A stretch of 64,000 bases of DNA, from assembly GCA_004014935.1 (NCBI GenBank), contig CP025325.1, forward strand, positions 620,001 through 684,000, in the 5' to 3' direction. Both the position numbers and the translations under genes were made by a program. The notes under the pieces are model-generated. The model saw only the letters and a program-made list of their open reading frames with translations, was not told the origin of the DNA and made no database searches. This document shows, piece after piece, positions 1-9,567 of this stretch. How positions within the stretch are numbered: position 1 is the stretch's first letter; the number at the start of each line of letters is the position of its first letter. This DNA comes from Saccharomycopsis malanga (lineage: Eukaryota > Ascomycota > Saccharomycetes > Ascoideales > Saccharomycopsidaceae).

Positions 1-262
1 AAACGATGCCAAAGCTTCCACTTTTGAAAAAGCCGGTGTTCGTGTTGTAGACTCTTTGAAAATCGCTTCCAACTTGGCTAATGTTGGCGATTCTAAAACC
101 TTGGTAATTGCTCCTTATTACACCACTCATCAACAATTGAGTGAAGAGGAAAGAATTTCTGCTGGGGCCACCGAAGATTTGATCAGAGTCAGTCTTGGTA
201 CCGAGTTTATTGATGACATAATTGCAGATTTCGATCAAGCTTTAAAAAAAGTTTACGAATAG
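1..262 (+). CDS. MET17: O-acetylhomoserine sulfhydrylase, C-terminal end (partial)
   Basis: This is the last 86 or so codons of a gene that begins before the window; frame 2 is open from base 2 to the TAG at 260-262. The end of the protein ([20 protein letters not shown], then [10 protein letters not shown] and [19 protein letters not shown]) matches from memory the C-terminal domain of the PLP-dependent Met17/Met25 family. That enzyme makes homocysteine from O-acetylhomoserine and sulfide in the cytosol. The PLP lysine lies upstream, outside the window. No ATG in this segment is a plausible start. Confidence 0.9.
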   Translation, partial: NDAKASTFEKAGVRVVDSLKIASNLANVGDSKTLVIAPYYTTHQQLSEEERISAGATEDLIRVSLGTEFIDDIIADFDQALKKVYE

Positions 263-348
263 ACAAGATGGTTGATTATAATCAGTGTTTAGTTGCTAAG
301 TTTTACAAAGTAATTGTGAAAACACCATCTAGAAATGTTTACTTTTGT

Positions 349-600
349 TTTTATTAATGATAATATTTTATTAGATGTAATATTTTATTAATGATAATAT
401 TTTGTTAATTTTAATATTTTATTAGATGTAATATTTTATTAGATGTAATATTTTATTAATGATTATATTTCATCAATGATAATATTTCATCAATGATAAT
501 ATTTTATTAATGATTATATTTCATCAATGATAATATTTCATCAATGATAATATTTCATCAATTATAATATTTTATCAATTATAATATTTATAATAATCTT
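349..600. repeat. AT-rich minisatellite, about 17-18 bp unit
   Basis: Units of the type AATGATAATATTTCATC and AATGATAATATTTTATT follow one another directly downstream of MET17. Units differ by a few bases. The array runs into the (ATT)-like tail of a family A element. Confidence 0.8.
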
Positions 601-766
601 ATATTTCAAGCCCAGTATATATCAGTTTCGTATATACGCGCTGTGTCTAAGAGACTTGGTAAAGCCCAACAATGCCCATCATAATATTCTCACCCGTGCT
701 CCTGTTAGGTCTTGTTTTTCTCTTTTCCGAGAGCTCTGACCACTGAGCCAAATGGCCCAGTGGCCA
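590..766 (-). mobile_element. Family A SINE-like element, near full length
   Basis: On the minus strand it runs from TGGCCACTGGGCC through the A-box-like TGGCTCAGTGGTCAGAGC and GACCTAACAGGAGCACGGGT to CTGGGCTTGAAATATAAGAT and an ATT-type tail. The same order of blocks recurs at 53237, 59186, 61922 and 63290. No clear target-site duplication was found for this copy. Confidence 0.75.
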
Positions 767-929
767 CCATCGTTGTCTTTATTCATTTTAATTCTTTGTT
801 TTTATTCATTATAATTTAGTAATAAAAAACCGACAAGCTCTTTTTTACCATTTTTCTGTAAAATTAACCCATACTGGCCTCTATTGGGCAAAAATGAAAA
901 CCTACAAAATACACATTCTATTCAACATT

Positions 930-1140
930 AATATATTATATGGGCAAGGGCCAATGCAACAGTGCATAGACAAGTATTCAGTTCGCAACAGACATACATG
1001 TTGATGCAAGACACTACATGGCCTGTCACGTGGTTTTCTTGAAAATTGGCAAAAATCCTCGAAATCGCCTGATTAACCCCTTGGTAAAATTGGGCATTTC
1101 TTTCAATCGTCAAAGGCCGTGCATGAGGTGGGTGCATGGT
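930..1140 (-). mobile_element. Family C dispersed element, copy 1
   Basis: On the minus strand the block from CCCAATTTTACCAAGGGG to GAACTGAATACTTGTCTATG is nearly identical to copies at 34690 and 53757. The core contains CCACGTGACAGG. An open reading frame across it is not kept in the other copies, so it is not read as a gene. Confidence 0.75.
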
Positions 1141-1309
1141 GCTGCCTATCTATTGCATGGTACTACGCACGAGCCAACATTTATATAATCATTAATTATT
1201 ATTCATTGTCTTTTAATATAAGATGGTAATACAATCTTTATTGATGTAGCAGCTACAGTCTATTTTTTGGCATTATTGTATACGGTGTACGATGTATTAT
1301 GTCTAGAAT

Positions 1310-1650
1310 ACTTTGTGAGTCAAATATGAATAGTATTTTAGAAATCAAATATGAATCAATAATAGTTTAGAAATTAAATATGAATCAATAATAATTTGAA
1401 AGTCAATTATGGATCAATAATAGTTTAGAAATTAAATATGAATCAATAATAATTTGAAAGTCAATTATGGATCAATAATAATTCGAAAGTCAATTATGGA
1501 TCAATAATACTTTAAAGGTCAATTATGAATCAATCATACTTTAGAAATCAATTATGAATCAATCATACTTTAGAAATCAATTATGAATCAATAACACTTT
1601 AGAAATCAATTATGAATCAATAACACTTTAGAAATCAATTATGAATAAAT
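1310..1650. repeat. Minisatellite, about 28-29 bp unit
   Basis: Repeats of the type TTTAGAAATCAATTATGAA followed by TCAATAA run head to tail for about 340 bp. Units at the right end are more uniform than those at the left end, as expected for an array growing at one side. Confidence 0.8.
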
Positions 1651-2066
1651 AAGAAAACAAAAGAATTTCATATTAATGCCAGCAGCTTTCCCTTTGGCAA
1701 TTTTCTTCTTTTTTGAGCAAAATCCCTCAAAAATGGTTTCCAATCTGTTAAGATTAAAAAAGCAGTCAATTCTGCTCAATGGCCATGAAATACCTGAAGA
1801 TTTGAGACTTTGGCAAGGCAAAAAGAAAATATTTTTGCTATTTTTGCCCAGTATTGTCTGTCTCCCCCATTTAATGCCTAAAAAACGATCAAACCCTGCT
1901 TTTAGGGCGTAAGTATTGGGCAAAATGCCGAATTGGCCCGAAATCTACATACAAACCTGTCCAGACGTCAAACCAACAATCCCATTGCACGCTGTTGGTC
2001 TGTACGCAATTCCACACCCTCTACAGCCATATAAATGCAAAAAACGTCAATTTCTAGCTACTTTTC
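1651..2066. other. Gene-free interval downstream of UBC7
   Basis: This is the 3' side of UBC7. Two overlapping open frames on opposite strands (78 and 94 codons) cover 1639-1923. Neither is recognised and neither has conserved-looking motifs, so no gene is called here. No further repeats were seen. Confidence 0.4.
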
Positions 2067-2570
2067 TCACAACCCCAACGATTTCTTGACGTCCTTTCTT
2101 ACGGTTTCCTCAAACTTGGCTCTGTCGTCTCTCCACAACTTACAAGCGTCTATATTGGCGCCACTCTCAACATTAGGCTCTGCAAGCATGCTTACTACAC
2201 TTAGCAAGATCTTCTCCACGCTTTGGACCGGGCTCCACCGCTCTTCCGCCCTCTCGTACTGGTTTGGGTCATCTCCCGGAGGATGCAAAATGGAGATACA
2301 CACGTTTCCATCTACATAGATATTTGGATGCAAGATTGGCGGGCTGAACTTGAGGGCTGGCGGGGACAACGGATAGTCTTTGGGAAACGTGAGAATGGCG
2401 GAAAAAACCCCATTCTCATACGGTGTTCCCGGGGGCCCCTCTAGTAAACAGTCCCATACAAAAAGATTATCTTCGTCTGCCGGCCCAGCGATAATTCCCT
2501 CGGGAGGATCCCGCGAAAGCTCTTGATACTCTTTGAGCAACCGTCTCTGTGCAGTGCTTCTGATCGCCAT
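2067..2570 (-). CDS. UBC7: Ubiquitin-conjugating enzyme E2, Ubc7/Ube2g2 type
   Basis: This is a 167-residue E2 of the ER-associated degradation pathway. In the family it works on the cytosolic face of the ER with membrane-bound E3s and the Cue1 activator and builds K48 ubiquitin chains. Visible features are the HPN motif at 81-83, the catalytic Cys in NVCISIL (Cys91) and the acidic loop after it ([17 protein letters not shown]), which marks the Ubc7/Ube2g2 class. The start [10 protein letters not shown] at 2570 matches the family N-terminus and length (165 aa in S. cerevisiae, from memory). The open frame extends 24 codons upstream to 2642, but that stretch has no E2 character. It is intronless. 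A TATATATATA run lies about 76 bp upstream of the start. Confidence 0.93.
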   Translation of the reverse strand: MAIRSTAQRRLLKEYQELSRDPPEGIIAGPADEDNLFVWDCLLEGPPGTPYENGVFSAILTFPKDYPLSPPALKFSPPILHPNIYVDGNVCISILHPPGDDPNQYERAEERWSPVQSVEKILLSVVSMLAEPNVESGANIDACKLWRDDRAKFEETVRKDVKKSLGL

Positions 2571-2645
2571 GACGTTTATATCTAGAACTCGGTTATTTGC
2601 CACTTGTAAAAACACTTGTTGTCCAAACCAGTGTTTTACCACCTC

Positions 2646-2655
2646 TATATATATA
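2646..2655 (-). promoter_or_regulatory. Candidate TATA element of UBC7
   Basis: TATATATATA lies about 76 bp upstream of the chosen UBC7 start codon. The run is palindromic, so orientation is assigned only from the gene. Confidence 0.4.
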
Positions 2656-2935
2656 AGCGGTACAGGGCTGCGTAACCAGCAATATAGACGTGGGTTTCAA
2701 AATGGGGGACAACAAGCGGCAGAATATGGCGATTAATTGCTGTTTTCTATTGGCAGATACTGCTGATGCAGAAATGGTAAAGAGAATGTATTTTAAAAGG
2801 CTTTCTCCAGTTATATATAGCGTTATGGACATTACCATGTACAAATATGCGGTATCAGACCATTCGTGCATATCCTTGCCTCAAGCTACATTGTACGAGT
2901 TATTATCTTATTTTATGAAGAATATATATGAGATT

Positions 2936-3000
2936 TGATATATGAGGTTTGATATATGAGATTTGATATATGAGGTTTGAAATATGACATTTGGTGATAA

Positions 3001-3053
<53 letters not shown>
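2936..3053. repeat. Short tandem repeat (GATATATGAG type) followed by (AAT)n microsatellite
   Basis: About four units of a 15-16 bp repeat (TTTGATATATGAGG) are followed by roughly 17 AAT triplets at 3002-3053. The triplet run is also the tail side of a minus-strand family A fragment. The interval 2571-2935 holds an unrecognised 78-codon ATG frame (2702-2938) and nothing else of note. Confidence 0.85.
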
Positions 3054-3054
<1 letters not shown>

Positions 3055-3228
3055 TCATATATTTCGAGCCCAGAACATATCATTTCCGTATATACGCGCG
3101 ATGTCTGAGGGAAAAGCCTCAGCAAATATCGCTCTTAATATTTTATAAAAATATCAATTATTTGGTTTAGTCGCTGGGCCAGATGGCTCATATGTCTATA
3201 TGGAATTCCTTACTATTGCCCAGTGGCC
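3054..3228 (-). mobile_element. Diverged family A element
   Basis: Minus-strand blocks CTGGGCTCGAAATATATGAT and CGCGCGTATATACGGAAATG mark the 3' part. GAGCCATCTGGCCCAG and CCACTGGGC at 3175-3226 mark a decayed 5' part. It abuts the head of a family B element. Confidence 0.55.
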
Positions 3229-3765
3229 AAGTTGGTTGGGCCATCATGCGCCACCATGCGCCACGCAAAACAAGTGTGGCGTTCCTCACTTGGGGTTTTG
3301 GGACTCGATTCGCGCTGCTGACGTTTTGGAGTAATCATCAAATGCTTTTTTAAGTTAGATTACTGTTATCCAGGTTTTTTTGGTTTGGAAATTTGTACAA
3401 TGATATTTCGGATTTTTTTGCTATACTGCAGTACTACTTTTTATAAAAAATATCAGATTTTTGAATGAATATTTGATATAACGGAAAAATTATCAATTTT
3501 GAGAAAAAGTTGATTCTTCCAAGTCATATTCTAGAGTCTTTCTACCAGACAAAACCATACAAAAATTATATTTCTATAGTTTGTAAGGCCTAATGTTTTA
3601 TGAAATGTAGTTTGTTTCGAGATTCAGCTATTACATAATATTTATTAGTGAAACAGTATTATTTTGTCAAAAATATCACATAATTCGCTTGAAATAGGGG
3701 TTTTCACCTCTCAAGGAGACTCTCTTTATCTCTTGACGTTTTTTTCATAGTTTTTGACAGCTTTT
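3224..3765 (+). mobile_element. Family B element, copy 1 (tRNA-like head)
   Basis: It begins with the A-box-like TGGCCAAGTTGGTTGGGCC and has the B-box-like GGGACTCGATTCG at 3300-3312. It then aligns for about 450 bp with 59640-60110, with shared blocks such as ATATAACGGAAAA, AAAAAGTTGATT, ATTCTAGAGTC, AAAACCATACAAAAAT and CACCTCTCA. This copy carries the uninterrupted version (3528-3538) of the site that is interrupted at 59850. Confidence 0.65.
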
Positions 3766-3889
3766 AGTTTCTCCAACGTTTAGTTGAGCGAAACACGCAT
3801 TTCAAGAGCCAAAAAAAGTATGATTTATTGGAGGCTCTCAGAAGAACTTTTATTCTATAATAAATCACTATATATTGTCAAACTAGCAT

Positions 3890-3965
3890 GTTTCATGCCC
3901 AGTAGATCTCAGTTTTGTAAATACACACCATGTCTAGAGAACTAACCACTGGCCATGCGGCACAG
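3890..3965 (-). mobile_element. Family A fragment in the 3' flank of the HPR1-like gene
   Basis: Minus-strand blocks GGCCAGTGGTTAGTTCTCTA, ACATGGTGTGTATTTACAAA and CTGGGCATGAAACATG match family A with internal loss. It starts about 25 bp after the HPR1-like stop codon, in the same orientation as the gene. Confidence 0.55.
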
Positions 3966-3988
3966 CGGCGATTTTTTACACTTTAAAA

Positions 3989-6160
3989 TCAATATTCCAA
4001 TGCCTCTGTGTCGTTATTGGCAGGCACCATTGTCGAATCATTGTTGGGCTTGTCATTTTCGTCTTCATCCTTGCTGAGCGAGATGTATCTTGTTTTCAAG
4101 CGTTTATTATTTGATTGCACCAAGTCAGCGTTATATTTGGTCAATTCTTCCACTTTTCGCTTGAGGGATTCGTTGGTTTGTTCTCTTACTGAGCGGGGTT
4201 CAGCGATTTCAGTCGTTTCAGCCCCATGAGGCAAGATATCGGAAGCATTGATGCCTAGCCAGCCACCTTGTTTACGCACAAGACGTGACTTTTTCCAGCA
4301 ACTTAGATTGTACTGATTGCGGACCAGTTCAGAAGGAAAGTCTGCAAGTTGTTGTTTGAGCTTACTATGATTTTCCATGGCATTGTTGTTTCCGCTTTCT
4401 ACAGAGAGTTGGTGTTTTGCTGTGAAAACCTTGGTCAAGTTGCGATTGCCGTACTGGATTGCAAAGGGGCTATCGTATTTTTTGAACTCCAGCAACTTGG
4501 ATTCGACGAGCAGCTTCAACTCAAGGTTGAAAGATTCGGTGTTGGGCAAGAAATTGAACAGCCGGAATTGCGACAACTTCCAGTAGAACCATATCATTTC
4601 CTGGGACCCGGTGAGGGAGGTTGCGGTGAAATAAAGCGACTTGTCGTACTTTTCGAAGAACAGACCAATGGTCTTCTTGAGAGACATGTAATATTCCAAG
4701 TCCACACGGGTCAATGTTGGGAAAACCGCACGGAACTTCAAGTAGGGCATCAGCTCTATAGGCTGGATATCGTCCTCGGGCTGTTTTCTACGGGCAATAA
4801 ACGCATTTAGCTGTTTTGCATACTCTGTGAACTGCGTGTGGTCCTCGCGTTTATGTTTCTCCACCTGGCCAAGAAGAAAGCTTGCGACAATGTAGATTTG
4901 CATTAGAACATGCAACCGGAACAGCCGGTCCTGGTGTTTCTGTTCCTGGAACGTTTCTTTGTCTACAAACCGGGTGAGCAAGCTTGGGCCGTGGTCCACG
5001 CTTCTGTAGTGCTCGAGCTTGTCCTGGTACAACTTTCGGACGTAAAAGTCGCCAATATGGGCCAATTCGCCGGTTTGCACAAACAATTTCAAGTCATTGC
5101 TTATTTTGTTTGGCGCAGAGTTGTCTGCCGTCCGCTCGTCGAGTTTTTGCAACGAAATGCGTATAAACTCCTCGGCAATGTCAAACTGGTCTTTCAAAAT
5201 GTACTCCTGCTTGGTAGAGCCGATTTTGTCGGTGATAGGATTGGCAAGCCACTGCTGAAGCTGTGCAAAGCGGGCAAATAAGCCCTCGCCTTGCCGCTTG
5301 CCCACGGGGGCCTCCGGCGAGTCGTTGAACAGAAACCCATTGTCTAGCGACACGTCGCTGATCGCAAACATGTCCGCGAGATACACTTTCAACCGGCCTA
5401 GCAACTCGGCGTCCAGCACTACATTGCTTGCCTTCCGGCTTTCTACTCTGGCCCGGATCCTGTTCACGAGCTTCAGGAGAACCGAGCCCGGCCGCCGCAC
5501 CCCAAGCAAGTTTCGGTTCTTTATGGCACTCAAGGAGCCGCGCCCCCGAACATAGTACGCGTTGCTGTTGAGCGAGGCAAAGCGGACCAATTCGTAGCGT
5601 CGCGACTCCATGTACAGCCAGAACTGACGGATGAACTCTACGCTGTTGCTTTCCGTTGTTTTGTTGATGAGGATAAAGGTCAAGTCTGACTGTGCATCTT
5701 GTGTTTCGTTCACTAAATAGTTTGAAAAGTCAAGACACACGGAAAGAAAGTCTAATTTAAAGTCCGTCTTTGCTCTACGTTCTGCCTCGCCATCTGCCTC
5801 GCCATCTGCCGGAGGTCCAGCAGATAACACCAGCTTTTCAAACAACGAAAGCGTTCGTAAAAACACCAATTCCAATATCAACTTTCTGTTCGTATCGTCC
5901 GGGATCTTCGCAATAAACTCTTTATAATACGCTTCCAACGCCTCTGGGCGAATCACATGCTTCACCAACGGCTCCTCTACATTTTCAAACAACCCATCGA
6001 CGCCTAGATCGATTTGTTTGTGCTCTACTCGTATTATCTGCGAATACTTCTCGCTATTGTTGCCAATTCTCACCACTATGCTCACCAACAAATCCAACAA
6101 ATCCTCACTGGACCCATCCACATTAGTTTTGAACCCAAACAATGAATTTGCAGCCACCAT
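3989..6160 (-). CDS. HPR1: THO complex subunit, Hpr1/THOC1-like
   Basis: This 723-residue intronless protein is best read as the yeast Hpr1 (THOC1) subunit of THO. In the family THO couples transcription elongation to mRNA packaging and export and protects against R-loops. Support is the length (about 750 aa in S. cerevisiae), a largely alpha-helical composition, and THOC1-type segments: the middle block FRLHVLMQIYIVASFLLGQ and the Trp-rich EMIWFYWKLSQFRLFNF near residue 550. The C-terminus is charged (SLKRKVEELTKYNADLVQ, then an acidic DEDEN tail), consistent with a flexible tail. The start codon at 6160 is the first ATG in frame. The assignment rests on remembered family patterns; another helical nuclear scaffold cannot be excluded. 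It is divergent from the phospholipase gene, and a duplicated promoter block lies between them. Confidence 0.62.
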   Translation of the reverse strand: MVAANSLFGFKTNVDGSSEDLLDLLVSIVVRIGNNSEKYSQIIRVEHKQIDLGVDGLFENVEEPLVKHVIRPEALEAYYKEFIAKIPDDTNRKLILELVFLRTLSLFEKLVLSAGPPADGEADGEAERRAKTDFKLDFLSVCLDFSNYLVNETQDAQSDLTFILINKTTESNSVEFIRQFWLYMESRRYELVRFASLNSNAYYVRGRGSLSAIKNRNLLGVRRPGSVLLKLVNRIRARVESRKASNVVLDAELLGRLKVYLADMFAISDVSLDNGFLFNDSPEAPVGKRQGEGLFARFAQLQQWLANPITDKIGSTKQEYILKDQFDIAEEFIRISLQKLDERTADNSAPNKISNDLKLFVQTGELAHIGDFYVRKLYQDKLEHYRSVDHGPSLLTRFVDKETFQEQKHQDRLFRLHVLMQIYIVASFLLGQVEKHKREDHTQFTEYAKQLNAFIARRKQPEDDIQPIELMPYLKFRAVFPTLTRVDLEYYMSLKKTIGLFFEKYDKSLYFTATSLTGSQEMIWFYWKLSQFRLFNFLPNTESFNLELKLLVESKLLEFKKYDSPFAIQYGNRNLTKVFTAKHQLSVESGNNNAMENHSKLKQQLADFPSELVRNQYNLSCWKKSRLVRKQGGWLGINASDILPHGAETTEIAEPRSVREQTNESLKRKVEELTKYNADLVQSNNKRLKTRYISLSKDEDENDKPNNDSTMVPANNDTEALEY

Positions 6161-6168
6161 TCTTTACT

Positions 6169-6522
6169 GCTTTTGCCAATAAGCTCTTTGAATTGTCCCA
6201 AGAAACATAACAACAGATGATTCTTCTTATAAACGGGGATTTGCCTGTGAAAAATTATTGTGGTGTACGGATGGCCACACACCCGTACATCAGGGGTATA
6301 AAAGTCCTGAAAAGCGTTCATTATGGCTTGGTATCGGCCGGCCTAGGTAAATGGTAATTTACTTTTACCAATAAGCTCTTTGAATTGTCCAGCAAGACAC
6401 ATTTATCTGTTTGTAGCTGGGATTTGCCTGTAAAAAATTATTGTGCGGTACGGGTGTTTCACCATCCGTACATCAGGGGAATATAAAAGTCCTGAATAGC
6501 GTCCATTATGGCTTGGTATGGG
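6169..6522. promoter_or_regulatory. Tandemly duplicated promoter block between HPR1-like and GPI-PLD genes
   Basis: Two copies of about 165 bp (6169-6332 and 6360-6522) share GCTCTTTGAATTGTCC, GATTTGCCTGT, AAAATTATTGTG, CCGTACATCAGGGG, TATAAAAGTCCTGAA and CATTATGGCTTGGTAT. Each holds CCAAT (GCCAATAAG or ACCAATAAG), a TATAAAAG box and a 24-bp interrupted palindrome with GTACGG/CCGTAC arms (6265-6288 and 6448-6471). ACACCCGTACAT at 6279-6290 resembles a Rap1-type site. Copy 1 lies directly 5' of the HPR1-like start. The plus-strand TATA boxes face the phospholipase gene. Confidence 0.6.
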
Positions 6523-6794
6523 CTGTATTGGGTGATTTGAGACATGAGATTCGATTTGGTGGTGTTTGAACATAACAATAGCTCATAAGGCATCATATGA
6601 AGGAACAATTGAGACGTGTGCACGTGCACACGGGGTTTAATTGGCGGCAGACGGCCCGGCGCGGGCCTGCAGGCGGCATCAAAATGATTGGCATGAGTCT
6701 AAAGGACCAGAGTCTGGAGTCAATATATGTATATATGAAGGCCAGGGAGTGCTGGAGGGCGGCGCAGGGCAGTTTTTGATTGAGCGAGGCAGAC

Positions 6795-9507
6795 ATGATG
6801 CAAACAGCAGCGTTTTTTGTTTTTGTTTTGGCGAGTTATCTTGCAGCAGGCTCGGGGGTATCGTGAGTAAAGCGACGGAGGGTGTTTTATAGCCAGGGCG
6901 ATGTTCTAACAACAGACCAGAGTTCATGTTGGGATGGTGGGGCGGGTCCGCGGCAGTCTTCCCGAGGACGTACAGAAATACACGAGTTATTTGCACGCCG
7001 GGGCGTTTTTCCCCGACAGTTTCTACAACTGTTTTGGCTTGAACGAGGCCTCGGAAGCAGCACACTGGCCGCCGTTTCTCCTCAGCGCAGTTAAGCACTA
7101 TCGGGGCATGGCCGGCGCCGGTGTGTTGCAGGGTTACCGGACGAACAGGGTCAAGGAGGTGTACATGGCGCGGTACAGCCAGCAGCGGACCAACCGCACC
7201 GTAGACAGCGACGCCAGGCTCAAGTTTAAGGCCTTTCTCTACGGGATGCTCACGCACCAGATTGCAGACTCGACGTGGCACTCGATCCGCATGGACCATG
7301 GTTTGTTGAAGCATTTGGCAGCTGTGGAGTTTGACGGCGATCTAGATGCTGCGCACACGTTCCTCGATACCGGCGGCGACTTCTTACTCTTGAACAAGCT
7401 CGCCGGGGCCCAGTCGGGGGCCGAGGCTGCGGACGGGTCGGACGGGCCGTTGAAACTGTACTTTTTGAGCCCCTGGGACGCTCCTGTGGACGATCTTTTG
7501 TCAATATACCATCAATTGGGCTTTGGCAGTGTTTCCAAGGAAAAGCTCAACCATTGCATGCACAGAGGCCACACTGCACTCGGTTTGGAAGTGAACAGCT
7601 ACCGTTTGAGCTCTGTAATGTACATGCAACGGTCGCCGTACTTGAACGACATTTTGGACGATTATTACTTGGGGGGCTTGGAGGAAATCGAAACGTCGAT
7701 TGTACGTTGTGTGGAGAACTTGAATGATTGGTTGGATTCCGACGATTTGAGCAATATTGACCCCTGGTCGTTATGTCCTCATAAGATTGTCAAACCAGGA
7801 ACGATGGAACTCTTTGCAGGCATTGAAAGTCTGCAAAATTCGACAGACATTGAAAGTCTGCAAAATATGATAAAACCCGCCGCCGGGCCGTCTAATTTGG
7901 CCAAAGTAGCACATTCCAGTACCAACAAGGGCTATTTTGTATCGCCAATGGTCCCGAATGCCCGTTTCGGCAACGATATCGAGTTGGGATACTTTTTGGG
8001 CCAAGAAATTGGACTCTGTGCGGCTGTGGGCTCCATATACGAGGAGATTGATGGATCAATATATGTGATTCCTTTACTGGATTTGAATATTTCCAGCACA
8101 ATGGGCCGGAGGGAGTTGGAAACTATGAAAATTAGCCTCAATTCTGATAACAATGTCCAAGATTCCCAAAATGCCGAAAATGCTCAAAATGTCCAAAAAT
8201 ATGGCTACAATAGTGCCAAAAACTCTCAAAGCGCCCCAAAATATGACTACAAAACCAAAACCTCCCAAAACGCCCCAAAATACGGCTACAAAATCAAAAA
8301 TTTCATGTTTGAAATCGTAAACCAAAACAGTACCATCAAACATGAGTTGATTGTCGTGGTTTCGCCGGGCACTTCGACTGTCAACATTCTCAAAGGCTCT
8401 ACAAAGTTGCTCACATTCAGTTTTGAAGACCTGGACATTGATTTCCAGCAAACAGGACTTCATTTTGAGCTTGTGGATATCAACGGCGATGGAATCCAGG
8501 ATTTTGTGTTCAGCTCGCCGTTTGTCTCTTTCAAAAACAGAAAAAATGCTGACCAAAGCGGAATGGCCGTCATCTTAGATGGCCAGCAAGTCTTGGCCAG
8601 AATATTAAGCGGAAACCCTCAACAGTTTGTCCCAAGCTCTGCTCTGGTAGCAAGCTACAAGGAGTTCAAGCCTATACTACTAACAATACCAGACGAGTTG
8701 AGACTCCCCAATGGTTACGAGAACTTTGGCTCCAGTCTATCTGTGAACAGCAAATATCTCTACCTAGGCGTCCAAGGAATCAGCTCTGTTTTGGTGTACA
8801 ATGTCACTGAACTAAGCTCCTCTTCCAAGCCCCAGTGGGTGTTGCCTCATGACGGAAAAGCCCCAATTTCGTTTGCCAGTATCAAGAGTACCGGTGCCTT
8901 GCCGCGCACAAAGTCCAAATCGTCAGGCCAATTCGGGTCCAGATTCATTGCCTCTGGCTTTGATAACCAAACCGTTCTTGACTGGGTGTTGGTCAGTGCT
9001 CACAGTGAAACCGTTGGGCTTTGCTCGAAATGCGGTGCCTTGTATTTGTATGCCAATGTCCACGGAAACACCCCAAAACTCATAAGCAGAATCGTTTTGC
9101 ATTCAGAAGCGTTCAATTACGACTTTAGTTTCTCCAAGTTTGGTTACAACGGCCATGTGGTTGCTGGATCCCAGGCCAGTTTACATGGTTCTGCCATCCA
9201 GTCCAATTCAACCACCTTGTTCATCAGTAGCCCTCGTTTGAACAATAGCGGCGCCATTTGGAAATTGAAAATATCACAGCTTCTAGAACAATATGCCCAC
9301 AATGAAAAACCATCGCTTGTCAAACTCAACAACGTCGTAATCGACCAAATTGCTGACACCTATGTCGGAGTCGGTAAGGCTATGAAAAGCTATGTTGATG
9401 CCAACGGTCAGCCAAAATTGGTTGTGGGAATGCCTGATTTCGGTTACAGCGAGTTGTCAGACGCTCCAAAACAACTCACCGGCCGTATAGGCATTTATAA
9501 TGTATAA
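6795..9507 (+). CDS. Secreted GPI-specific phospholipase D, two exons
   Basis: The model joins 6795-6862 and 6921-9507, giving 884 residues. Exon 1 codes a signal peptide (MMQTAAFFVFVLASYLAAGS) and ends at GTGAGT. Exon 2 continues as SVHVGM, matching the mature start of mammalian GPLD1 (GLSTHVEIG, from memory). The N-terminal zinc-dependent phospholipase C-like domain (about 22-330) has AGAFFPDSFYNCFG, HWPPFLL, TWHSIRMDHGLLKHLAAVEF and YYLGGLEE. The C-terminal half has FG-GAP/integrin-alpha-type blades, with a calcium-loop motif DINGDGIQDFV near residue 541 and further blades to the end. The family cleaves the inositol-phosphate bond of GPI anchors. A degenerate NAENAQNVQKYGY/APKYDYK repeat (about residues 432-482) sits in a linker. 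No membrane anchor is visible. The plus-strand TATA boxes of the duplicated block lie about 310 and 500 bp upstream. Confidence 0.82.
6863..6920 (+). other. Spliceosomal intron of the GPI-PLD gene
   Basis: The donor is GTGAGT at 6863. The branch-like TTCTAAC ends at 6910. Two CAGs follow, at 6913-6915 and 6918-6920; with this donor only the second keeps the frame. An alternative donor GTATCG at 6858 with the first CAG is also in frame but is further from consensus and gives a poorer match to the family N-terminus. Confidence 0.7.
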
Positions 9508-9517
9508 TAAACGTTGA

Positions 9518-9567
9518 TGTGGGCCCCAAGGTCCAGTGATATGTACTGGGCTCGAAGATATTACTAT
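9518..9567 (+). mobile_element. Family A fragment in the 3' flank of GPI-PLD
   Basis: GGGCCCCAAGGTCCAGTG and ATGTACTGGGCTCGAAGATA resemble the two ends of family A with the middle missing. It starts about 10 bp after the stop codon, in sense with the gene. Confidence 0.5.

Noticed and set aside
928-1137. 69-codon frame across family C copy 1
   Set aside because: The same DNA in copies 2 and 3 has stops and shifts relative to it, so conservation of the DNA is not explained by this protein.
1639-1923. Overlapping open frames of 94 (-) and 78 (+) codons downstream of UBC7
   Set aside because: Neither shows a recognisable domain, the composition is Lys/Phe-rich as in random AT-rich DNA, and both strands are open. 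A GTAAGT at 1909 could be a donor but no acceptor and continuation were found.
2702-2938. 78-codon ATG frame divergent from UBC7
   Set aside because: No family pattern; it runs into the simple repeat at 2936. Kept out for lack of support.
6858-6915. Alternative intron of GPI-PLD with donor GTATCG and the first CAG
   Set aside because: It keeps the frame, but the donor is further from consensus than GTGAGT at 6863 and the junction fits the family N-terminus less well.
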